Source: Desulfobacteraceae bacterium (lineage in GTDB: Bacteria > Desulfobacterota > Desulfobacteria > Desulfobacterales > SURF-7). From it: DNA of 5,763 bases. A program made the position numbers and the translations under genes. Numbering within the stretch: position 1 is the stretch's first letter; every line of letters begins with the position of its first letter. The notes under the pieces were generated by a model, which had not been told where the DNA came from, did not search any database, and saw nothing but the letters and a program-made list of their open reading frames with translations. Positions 1-5,763 of this stretch are shown in pieces. The stretch is from positions 1 through 5,763 of the forward strand of contig JAUXCK010000206.1 in assembly GCA_030618925.1 (NCBI GenBank). The letters run 5' to 3'.

Positions 1-632
1 CCAAAGCCCTCTGCCGGGCGAATCAAATCGGCAATGGTGAGGTCGGCCCTTATCACAGACCACAGATCCATCATGGCAGCAGCAAGATCGGTCTGATGCA
101 TCTGGTAGTGCACCTTATCCTGAACAACCCCTTTAATGTTTTTAAGGGCACAGGTAAACACCATGCTGCAGTGGGATTTAAAAATCGGCAGGTTAAGGAT
201 ATGCGTGGCTTCAAGTAGAAAACGGGGCAATTTGATCTGGGTTAAATCCGATCTGGCATCCCTGATGGGGATGTTAATCAGGTCTTTTTCGGTTTTTATA
301 TCAATCACCTTGTCGATGCCTGCATCTTCAGCCGCTTTTAAAATGCCGCTGGCCTTAAAGCTCTCCATGGTATCACAACCAATAGCAGATGCCTCGGCCA
401 GTATAATTTCTTTTGGGCCTGCTTTTTTAACTTCTTTAATAACAGCTTCTATTAGATCCGGACTGGTATTGACACTGGTTTCCGGTCCAGCCACATGGCC
501 GGCATTTGGTTTTAAAACAACCGTTGATTTTGGCCGGATAAGTGCCTTGATACCGCCCAGAGGTTGAAGAACTTCATACACCATTTTGTCAACATCATTT
601 TCCTTTGCAATGGAAACGATCGATTTTGTCAT
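1..632 (-). CDS. DUF362 domain protein, N-terminal 210 residues (cut by window edge)
   Basis: This reading frame starts at ATG 632-630 and stays open to the left edge, so the C-terminus is missing. I read 210 residues by hand. Family marks are VVLKPN at 38-43, a following T-S-P-D segment at 56-59 that opens a helix, and the stretch LNLPIFKSH (146-154) followed by TCALKN at 160-165 and a Gly at 168, which is the K-x-H ... T-x-x-L-K-N-x-x-G signature of DUF362 proteins. The usual family role is unknown. Some members carry a C-terminal two-[4Fe-4S] ferredoxin domain, which would lie outside this window; the visible part has only Cys86, Cys155 and Cys161 and no cluster motif. No signal peptide is seen, so it is probably cytoplasmic. 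The start is supported by a G-rich ribosome binding site (AAGGGGGG, 3 bases from ATG). It begins 24 bases after the dehydrogenase stop, so it is likely the fifth gene of the operon. Family call is firm; function is open. Confidence 0.85.
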   Translation of the reverse strand, partial: MTKSIVSIAKENDVDKMVYEVLQPLGGIKALIRPKSTVVLKPNAGHVAGPETSVNTSPDLIEAVIKEVKKAGPKEIILAEASAIGCDTMESFKASGILKAAEDAGIDKVIDIKTEKDLINIPIRDARSDLTQIKLPRFLLEATHILNLPIFKSHCSMVFTCALKNIKGVVQDKVHYQMHQTDLAAAMMDLWSVIRADLTIADLIRPAEGF

Positions 633-656
633 TTTCCCCCCTTATATGTTATCGAT

Positions 657-1601
657 TTATTCTTTGTTGTCTTTTACCCATCTTAAAAGGTATTCTAGAA
701 GATTTTTCCGGCTCTTGTCAATTTCATCAGGCGACCATTTTGAAAATCCTTTGCCGCTTTTAAAGCCGAGGTCTCCTTTTTTGACTTTTTCCCGGAGAAG
801 GGAAGCCCCTTCTTTTGAATCATCAAGATGTTTTAACAGATAGTCATGAATGGCAAGCGTCAGATCAAGGCCGGCAAGGTCTGCATTCTCGAGTGGGCCC
901 AAAACAGGAAGCCGGATACCAAACCCGTGCTTGATCACTTCATCCACCGTCTTTGCATCAGCAATATCATTTTCCACAATGGATATGGCCTCACGCCACA
1001 GTGCATGTTGAAGTCTGTTTCCAACAAAACCGGGAACATCTTTATTCACGCGAACAGGGTGCTTGCCGATCTTTTGCATCAATGCCATGGTATCCTCAAG
1101 CACCTTTTCCGATGTGCCTTTTCCCCGGATCACTTCCACAAGCGGAATAAGATAGGGTGGGTTCCAGAAGTGGGTCCCAACGATTCTTGCCTGGTTTACA
1201 GATGATTCTGCGATTTCAGTGATACTGATGACGGAGGTGTTTGTTGCCAGAATGGTTTCAGGAGGGCTTAATTCATCGAGCCGCTTAAATATCTCCTGCT
1301 TGATGTCAAGGTTTTCAGAAGCCGCTTCAACGATAAAATCCGCGTCCTTTGTTGCTTCCTCCATATGAAGGGTTGTTTTAATTCGGTCAATGGCTGGCGC
1401 AATATCTTCTGTTTTGCCAATGCCATTTTTAACCATAAGGGTGAGATTCGACTTGATATTTTTGATGGCCTGGTCAAGAAGCGTCGCGTTTACATCGAGC
1501 AGTGTCACATTGACACCCTTTACGGCAAATATTTGTGAAAGTCCGTGACCCATCAGACCGGCACCAATAACAGATACATTCTTTACGCGATTTGCATCCA
1601 T
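657..1601 (-). CDS. 3-hydroxyacyl-CoA dehydrogenase family protein (NAD-dependent)
   Basis: A complete 314-residue protein, the usual length for single-function enzymes such as 3-hydroxybutyryl-CoA dehydrogenase. The N-terminal Rossmann domain (about 7-187) has the dinucleotide loop G13-A-G15-L-M-G18 and Asp36 at the end of the second strand, which favours NAD over NADP. The catalytic His144 (in GTHFWNPP) and Glu156 (in PLVEV) form the family dyad, with Ser123 (TNTS) and Asn195 (GFVGNR) at the substrate positions. The C-terminal helical domain (about 188-310) contains GPLENADLAGLD and ends with the family's LGFKSGKGF (278-286). Expected reaction: reversible oxidation of an L-3-hydroxyacyl-CoA to the 3-oxoacyl-CoA in the cytoplasm. 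The fold also includes enzymes acting on free hydroxy acids (L-gulonate, L-carnitine), so a non-CoA substrate is possible beside a ring-cleavage enzyme. ATG 1601 is backed by AGGAG (1607-1611) five bases upstream. It follows the Mo-enzyme small subunit after 69 bases and precedes the DUF362 gene by 24. Confidence 0.93.
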   Translation of the reverse strand: MDANRVKNVSVIGAGLMGHGLSQIFAVKGVNVTLLDVNATLLDQAIKNIKSNLTLMVKNGIGKTEDIAPAIDRIKTTLHMEEATKDADFIVEAASENLDIKQEIFKRLDELSPPETILATNTSVISITEIAESSVNQARIVGTHFWNPPYLIPLVEVIRGKGTSEKVLEDTMALMQKIGKHPVRVNKDVPGFVGNRLQHALWREAISIVENDIADAKTVDEVIKHGFGIRLPVLGPLENADLAGLDLTLAIHDYLLKHLDDSKEGASLLREKVKKGDLGFKSGKGFSKWSPDEIDKSRKNLLEYLLRWVKDNKE

Positions 1602-1640
1602 TTTTTCTCCTGATTTTTTTATTTAAAAACTGATGTTGAT

Positions 1641-1666
1641 TCCGCCACCCCGGGCTTTTCGGCGGA
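1641..1666 (-). other. Intergenic inverted repeat (possible mRNA hairpin)
   Basis: A perfect 6-base inverted repeat, TCCGCC at 1641-1646 and GGCGGA at 1661-1666, with a 14-base loop. It sits five bases past the small-subunit stop codon, in the only sizeable gap of the gene block. In the transcript it would form a GC-rich stem. The next T run lies about 11 bases past the stem, not directly after it, so this is not a good intrinsic terminator. A role in 3'-end protection or in lowering expression of the downstream genes is inference. Confidence 0.35.
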
Positions 1667-1670
1667 TGGT

Positions 1671-2513
1671 TTACCGGCGTTCAAGAAAAACAACGCCTAT
1701 ATTTCTGCATTCAGACACTTCTTCGGTGACAGTCAGTTTGCTGTATTCAGGACATTCGATATCAATGGTGTATAAGCCACTGTTTTTCTCTATCCCATCA
1801 AATTTAAAATCTCCATAATTATTCGTTTTTACGGTATCCAATACCTTGCCGGATGCATCTTTTAGATTGATTATTGCACCTTCCGCACATTCATCCGTAT
1901 CCTGGAAAGCGACGCCTCCTGCTATGAAACAGGTGGTAAAACGGTACAGATTTTTATAATAGAATCTGGGTTTGGATCCTGTTTCAGGTCTATAGCGCTC
2001 CAGATTTTCTGACTTTACAAGTGCCGCCATGTCATCGTCTTTCAGCTTCACCACCTTTAATGCGTCTGTTGGGCAGGCTTGCACACATCTCGGCATTTTC
2101 CAGCCTTCTTCAAGAAGATGAATACAAAATGTGCATTTCTGAGGGACCTGAGACTCTTCATTCCAGAAAATCGCATTGTAGGGGCATGTGTTTACGATGT
2201 CTTTTTTGCCCTTTGATTTTTCCGGATCAATGATAACAATACCATCCTCTCTTTTATAAACCGCACCATCTGACTTTGTTATGCAGGGTGCATCATCACA
2301 ATGCATGCAGGCAGTTGTTAAATAGGCCACATCTACTCTTGGATATTGTCCTCTTTCCTGTTGCTTTACAGATATCCATTTCTGGCCATGTCTTGGCTGC
2401 GCGCGAGAGTAAGGTGGAAAATCGTTTTTATAAAATTCATCCCTGCACGCCAGAAAGCAATTGTTACATCCCTGGCATAATTTCACATCCAGAATAAAAT
2501 TCCATTTTTGCAT
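1671..2513 (-). CDS. athS: Transhydroxylase-type Mo enzyme, iron-sulfur small subunit
   Basis: Electron-transfer subunit paired with the upstream Mo large subunit, 280 residues from the chosen start. The ferredoxin part (about 1-165) has Cys13, 16, 19, 23; Cys69, 72, 77; Cys110; Cys127, 130; and Cys143, 147. These twelve cysteines fit three [4Fe-4S] clusters, whereas DmsB/NarH-type subunits usually have sixteen cysteine ligands. After the segment KPRFYYKNLYRF comes a C-terminal beta domain (about 206-280, with GAIINLKD and NNYGDFKFDG) of the carboxypeptidase-regulatory or transthyretin-like type. This cluster count plus a C-terminal beta barrel is the architecture of the P. acidigallici transhydroxylase small subunit, as I recall it. 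No signal peptide, so cytoplasmic. An in-frame ATG at 2528-2526 would add five residues, but it has no ribosome binding site. ATG 2513-2511 has a G run six bases upstream and gives an N-terminus (MQKWNFILDVKLCQ) that lines up with the recalled P. acidigallici start (MEQYYMVIDVAKCQ). The large-subunit stop is one base away, suggesting translational coupling. The symbol is from memory of the prototype. Confidence 0.9.
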   Translation of the reverse strand: MQKWNFILDVKLCQGCNNCFLACRDEFYKNDFPPYSRAQPRHGQKWISVKQQERGQYPRVDVAYLTTACMHCDDAPCITKSDGAVYKREDGIVIIDPEKSKGKKDIVNTCPYNAIFWNEESQVPQKCTFCIHLLEEGWKMPRCVQACPTDALKVVKLKDDDMAALVKSENLERYRPETGSKPRFYYKNLYRFTTCFIAGGVAFQDTDECAEGAIINLKDASGKVLDTVKTNNYGDFKFDGIEKNSGLYTIDIECPEYSKLTVTEEVSECRNIGVVFLERR

Positions 2514-2514
2514 T

Positions 2515-5094
2515 TTAAGCCCCCCCATCTGTATATTTTTTTATCTCAACAAGACACGAATTGGGTGCCGATCCGCATGAATTTTTTGTAATATACCGGC
2601 TGGGGGTCAAAAGATTAATGCATCCTGCGCGGTCAATGGACTCTCCGGGTTTTCCAAGAGGGTCATATTCTGCACTGGATTCATATGAATGAACCGTTCC
2701 CGGCGGTACCCTTTCCGTAATTTTTGCAGCACAGAGGACACGCCCTCTGTCATTAAATACTTCAACAAGTTCTTCGTCTTTCAGGCCCCTTCTATCTGCA
2801 TCTTTTGTATTTATTCTTATAATCCAGTAATAATAACCATCATCCTTTAGAATCCGATGATCCTCGATCTCGTTTATCCAGCTCCCCTTGGCGTCCCCCA
2901 CAGTATGAAAACTGAATCTTGGATGCGGGCTGATCAGCTGAAGCGGGAATTTATCGTATAATTCTTTGGTGTGGTGGCCTTCCCAGGAATGGATATACTT
3001 TGGAATCGGCGGTCTTTCTTCATCATCCGGATCAAATCTTAACAGGCTGGAGCACTCAAATTCAATTTTACCTGAAATGGTTTGAAGCCCTTTCCCGAAT
3101 TCTGCCTGGGTTTCAGGATGGGGACCCCAGTCCGGGGTATCTCTTATCTTGTCTTCTGCAAACCATCTCATGCCGGGAGTCGATTTTTTTTCTTCCGGCA
3201 TGGGAACCACATAATATCCTTTTTCACAAAAATCCTCCCACGAAATGTGCTTGGGCAGGTCGGTGGCATGAAACAGCTGTTTTACCCAGTCAAGCTCTGT
3301 TTTTCCCCCTTCGGTAAACGCTTGCTTAAACCCCAGTTTTTCAGAAAGCATTGAGAAAATTTCATAATCGGACTTTGATTCACCCAGGGGTTCGATACAT
3401 TTTTTCTGAAGGCTGATCACCCGATGATTGACCTGGGTATAAGAATCAGCAATATAACCGGAGCAGTTCGCAAATTCACTGATATCCCATCTTTCAAAAT
3501 TTGTACATGCCGGTAATATGATGTCGGCAAACCGGGTTTCGCCTTCATTCCAGATGGCCTGGTTGACAACAAAAGGGAGCCTGTCCGTTCGATATGCGTT
3601 CACATATCTGTTGGTCTCTCCCATGGTGCCAATGAATGATCCGCCATACCGGTAGTACATCTGAATTTCAGGGTACCCCTCAGCCGGATATTTATACTCA
3701 TGAAACTGGGCTTCCACGGAAGAGCCTGCAAATCCTTTGCCCCGCCATTTATATTCTCCATCAAGGATACATTCCGGAATCCTCAGTCTTGGAATATGCT
3801 GTCCCATGGGACTGTTTATCCATGATCTTGTGGGAAAATCATGCATCTTGTAGACAAAACGGTATCCCGCGGCCGAGTTGTCAACATCCCCTGCAATGCC
3901 GCCTTCGGTGTACCCCGGGAAAAGGAAATCCGTGTTTGACGGCGCGCCTTGTGTTGTCGACCAGATGTTGATTCCGGGTTTCCCAAAACCCTGCATGGCC
4001 GAAAGGCATATCATCAGTCTCGCCCATTCGTTGCCGGTTGCGGCTCTGCAGGCACTCCCCATGCCGCCCATACCGCCTGCGGCCAGCATTGTTTTCTTTG
4101 AACCCCATTCTCTCGCAAGTGCTCTTATGTCACGTGCCGGTATTGTGCATTCTTTTTCCGCCCACTCGGATGTTTTGGGAATGTTGTCTTCTTTGCCAAG
4201 GACATAATCTTTAAATTTTTCAAAACCAGTGGTACGTGTTTTTATATATTCCTTGTCATAGGTGTCTTCCGTTATCCAGGTATATGCAATAGCAAGTGCC
4301 ATTGCATTTCCCGTATCCGGTCTCGGGGCGAACCATTTGTCAGACACAAGGCCGGCGGTATGATTATAAAAAGGGTCGATAAAAATCATTTTGACCCCTA
4401 ATTCCTTTAACCAGAATCTTCGAATGGTACTTTCAAAAGCACCATATACGCCGTTTGTGGCTTCAGGGTCTGAAGACCAGAAAACCATCATTTCCGTATG
4501 CTTAAGTGCATCTTCAAGGAGGTCGTACTGCTCTGTGATACCCAGCCTGTGACTGTTTCCCCAGTGATGCATCCCTCCCCAGAACCACCCTTCCCAGCTG
4601 TCCGTATTATGATCGGCGTATGTGTAGCCCATAAGGTTCATAAACCGCAAATAAGTACTCAGCCGATAACCGACATTTCCCCAAAGATGGTGAGAAGAGG
4701 GGGTGGATAAAATTGCGGCCGGACCGTACTCTGTTTTGATTCTTTTTATTTCATTTGTGGCAATATCCGTTGCTTCATCCCAGGAAATTTTTTCATAGCC
4801 GGACTCCCCGCGTTTTGTGCAGTTTCTTTTCCCGTTTGGATCGAAATCAACCCGTTTCAACGGGTGAAGAAGCCTTTTCGGAGAATAAATCATGGAGCGC
4901 CAGGCCAGAGAATAGGGGGCAATGGTTGTTTTTCTGGGGGGTGAGAAGGTTTTGCCTCTTGCTTCAATCTTCCAGGAGGCAGCATCATTCTCATCAAACT
5001 CCATGGGTGTAATGCGTATGATCCGGCCATCCTGTACATAAACGAAAACCGGACCGCCTGTTGTTCCGCTGGTCAGTTTTTGAACGTTGCTCAT
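2515..5094 (-). CDS. athL: Transhydroxylase-type molybdopterin (bis-MGD) large subunit
   Basis: Catalytic subunit of the DMSO reductase family, 859 residues, close to the prototype pyrogallol:phloroglucinol transhydroxylase (about 875). That enzyme moves a hydroxyl from 1,2,3,5-tetrahydroxybenzene onto pyrogallol, giving phloroglucinol with no net redox change. There is no N-terminal Cys cluster motif and no Tat signal, both as in the prototype, so it is cytoplasmic. The Mo-binding core spans about 100-580 and the dinucleotide-binding domain about 715-850 (starts near LISPHPRFSFHT; NDRGRV at 781-786). Active-site residues recalled from the P. acidigallici structure are found at a regular offset: His135, Tyr143, Arg144, Asp165, Ser166 (Mo ligand, in TDSWEGW), Trp167, Tyr395 (FPGY), Phe455, Cys544 and Tyr547 (FANCSGY). 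Prototype Trp354 is Met345 here. ATG 5094 has AAGGAG (5102-5107) seven bases upstream. It starts 26 bases after the regulator and ends one base before the small subunit. Resorcinol hydroxylase is the main alternative. The symbol is from memory. Confidence 0.92.
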   Translation of the reverse strand: MSNVQKLTSGTTGGPVFVYVQDGRIIRITPMEFDENDAASWKIEARGKTFSPPRKTTIAPYSLAWRSMIYSPKRLLHPLKRVDFDPNGKRNCTKRGESGYEKISWDEATDIATNEIKRIKTEYGPAAILSTPSSHHLWGNVGYRLSTYLRFMNLMGYTYADHNTDSWEGWFWGGMHHWGNSHRLGITEQYDLLEDALKHTEMMVFWSSDPEATNGVYGAFESTIRRFWLKELGVKMIFIDPFYNHTAGLVSDKWFAPRPDTGNAMALAIAYTWITEDTYDKEYIKTRTTGFEKFKDYVLGKEDNIPKTSEWAEKECTIPARDIRALAREWGSKKTMLAAGGMGGMGSACRAATGNEWARLMICLSAMQGFGKPGINIWSTTQGAPSNTDFLFPGYTEGGIAGDVDNSAAGYRFVYKMHDFPTRSWINSPMGQHIPRLRIPECILDGEYKWRGKGFAGSSVEAQFHEYKYPAEGYPEIQMYYRYGGSFIGTMGETNRYVNAYRTDRLPFVVNQAIWNEGETRFADIILPACTNFERWDISEFANCSGYIADSYTQVNHRVISLQKKCIEPLGESKSDYEIFSMLSEKLGFKQAFTEGGKTELDWVKQLFHATDLPKHISWEDFCEKGYYVVPMPEEKKSTPGMRWFAEDKIRDTPDWGPHPETQAEFGKGLQTISGKIEFECSSLLRFDPDDEERPPIPKYIHSWEGHHTKELYDKFPLQLISPHPRFSFHTVGDAKGSWINEIEDHRILKDDGYYYWIIRINTKDADRRGLKDEELVEVFNDRGRVLCAAKITERVPPGTVHSYESSAEYDPLGKPGESIDRAGCINLLTPSRYITKNSCGSAPNSCLVEIKKYTDGGA
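2520..2526 (-). promoter_or_regulatory. G-run ribosome binding site of the small subunit
   Basis: Seven consecutive G on the coding strand lie inside the last codons of the large subunit and six bases before ATG 2513-2511. They decide the start choice, since the alternative ATG at 2528-2526 has only A/T-rich sequence upstream. The DUF362 gene uses a similar G-rich site (636-641), so G-runs seem acceptable to this host's ribosomes. The large subunit and the dehydrogenase have classical AAGGAG/AGGAG sites. Confidence 0.55.
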
Positions 5095-5120
5095 AATTTT
5101 TCTCCTTGGGCCATAAGCAC

Positions 5121-5741
5121 TTAGTCAATAATTCCTTTTTCAATCACTGCGGTGATATGGTCAATTAAATATTCCGGTTCAATTTTGATATCAGACAGGG
5201 TCTCAAAATTTTTCACCAGCCAGCCGTTAATGATAAAAGAGGCTGCAGTCGTCACCGCCATGGTCATTCTTTTTTTTAAGACAATTTGATCCATTTCAGG
5301 AAGCGCCTTAAAGACACCTTCACTAAAAACCGAATAGGCGGATTTTGCGGTTTCAGCGAGCATTTTACGAAAATTTGAATTTGCGACACCTGTTTGCAGA
5401 CCGTAAATTCTTAAGATGATACTCATAATTTGATGTTGTTTTGTATTAAACTCGAACCAGGGGATAAGAAATGCGCGAACAAGATCTTTCACGGCCAAAG
5501 CATCTTTACCTGCTTTTTCATAAGCTTCCTCGAGTATTTCTTCCCGAATATGATCCAAAGGGTGCAAATATTTTTTAAAGACTTCCTGAACGAGGTTTTC
5601 TTTTCCGCCAAAATGATATTTAATAGCGGAAATATTTGTTTTTGCCTCTGTTGTGATGGTTCTCAAGGATGCGCCTTCTATTCCTTTTTCAAGAAACAGT
5701 CTTTCAGCGACCTGCAATATTCTTTCTTTTGTTTCCTGCAT
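5121..5741 (-). CDS. TetR/AcrR family transcriptional regulator
   Basis: A complete 206-residue one-component regulator, typical family length. The N-terminal DNA-binding domain (about 4-50) has the helix-turn-helix around 25-44, with SLRTITTEA (25-33), ISAIKYHFGGKENL (37-50) and the usual Y-H-F-G-x-K-E-x-L signature. The C-terminal part (about 60-206) is the ligand and dimer domain. Its spacing (LVRAFLIPWFEF near 87-98, ILRIYGLQTG near 109-118, FKALPEM near 144-150) resembles the PsrA-like TetR group, which includes fatty-acid or acyl-CoA sensors; this is a pattern impression, not a search result. The likely role is repression of this gene block, relieved by a pathway compound, and because it is the first gene it would control its own synthesis. 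ATG 5741 has AAGGA three bases upstream, a rather tight spacing. Only 22 bases precede it in the window, so its promoter and operator are not visible. Confidence 0.92.
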   Translation of the reverse strand: MQETKERILQVAERLFLEKGIEGASLRTITTEAKTNISAIKYHFGGKENLVQEVFKKYLHPLDHIREEILEEAYEKAGKDALAVKDLVRAFLIPWFEFNTKQHQIMSIILRIYGLQTGVANSNFRKMLAETAKSAYSVFSEGVFKALPEMDQIVLKKRMTMAVTTAASFIINGWLVKNFETLSDIKIEPEYLIDHITAVIEKGIID

Positions 5742-5763
5742 ATATCCTTTACCAGAACAGGGG

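Noticed and set aside
1268..1477. Minus-strand open frame of 69 codons inside the dehydrogenase gene
   Set aside because: It is a shifted frame of the Rossmann domain of a complete gene and shows no motif of its own.
1641..1666. Intrinsic terminator after the small subunit
   Set aside because: The stem is only six pairs with a 14-base loop and is not directly followed by a T run. The downstream gene has no visible promoter of its own.
2514..2528. Upstream ATG at 2528-2526 as the small-subunit start
   Set aside because: No ribosome binding site precedes it, and the extra residues MGGLK are absent from the recalled prototype N-terminus. It remains possible and would add only five residues.
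136..5012. Several plus-strand open frames (for example 136-567, 846-1205, 3636-3971, 3878-4207)
   Set aside because: They lie antisense inside well-supported minus-strand genes, have low-complexity or implausible protein sequences, and show no recognisable motif.
2515..5094. Formate dehydrogenase, nitrate reductase or acetylene hydratase identity for the large subunit
   Set aside because: There is no N-terminal [4Fe-4S] Cys motif, the Mo ligand position is Ser in a D-S-W context rather than Cys or Sec, and the pocket residues match the transhydroxylase branch.
5113..5122. Short palindrome TAAG-CA-CTTA between the regulator and the large subunit, as a TetR operator
   Set aside because: Arms of four bases overlapping the regulator stop codon are too short and are likely chance. 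TetR operators are usually longer and sit upstream of the promoter-proximal gene.
1..5763. tRNA, rRNA, CRISPR, insertion sequence or attachment sites
   Set aside because: No repeat arrays, transposase genes, terminal repeats or tRNA-like folds were seen, and coding density leaves almost no room for them.

Overview
The window holds one strand-uniform gene block. Five genes all lie on the minus strand and are read from high to low coordinates: a TetR/AcrR regulator (5741-5121), the large subunit of a molybdenum bis-MGD enzyme (5094-2515), its three-cluster iron-sulfur small subunit (2513-1671), a 3-hydroxyacyl-CoA dehydrogenase-type enzyme (1601-657), and the first 210 residues of a DUF362 protein that runs off the left edge (632-1). 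Gaps are 26, 1, 69 and 24 bases, and every gene has a purine-rich ribosome binding site, so the block looks like one operon. Its promoter must lie beyond the right edge, because only 22 bases precede the regulator.

The central pair is recognisable as the pyrogallol:phloroglucinol transhydroxylase branch of the DMSO reductase family (also called pyrogallol hydroxytransferase; prototype from the fermenting bacterium Pelobacter acidigallici). The large subunit has no N-terminal iron-sulfur Cys motif, no Tat signal, a serine molybdenum ligand in a D-S-W motif, and nearly all pocket residues I recall from the P. acidigallici structure. The small subunit has twelve cluster cysteines (three [4Fe-4S]) followed by a beta-barrel domain, which is the unusual architecture of that enzyme. 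Resorcinol hydroxylase is a related alternative. One recalled pocket residue, Trp354, is replaced by Met345 here, which leaves the exact substrate open.

A coherent reading is an anaerobic polyhydroxybenzene (pyrogallol/gallate or resorcinol type) catabolic operon. The Mo enzyme would rearrange or hydroxylate the ring, the NAD-dependent dehydrogenase would act on a hydroxy-acid or hydroxyacyl-CoA after ring opening, and the TetR protein would sense a pathway intermediate. The DUF362 protein has no assigned role. Ring reductase, hydrolase, thiolase and CoA ligase genes are not in view, so the full pathway is inference.

The organism is probably a strict anaerobe. Moderate to low GC, the gene types and the style of the regulator suggest a Desulfobacterota (former Deltaproteobacteria) sulfate reducer or fermenter, but this is a judgement from protein style, not a database match. 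I see no RNA genes, mobile elements, CRISPR arrays or plus-strand genes. There is no gene-free stretch above 70 bases.
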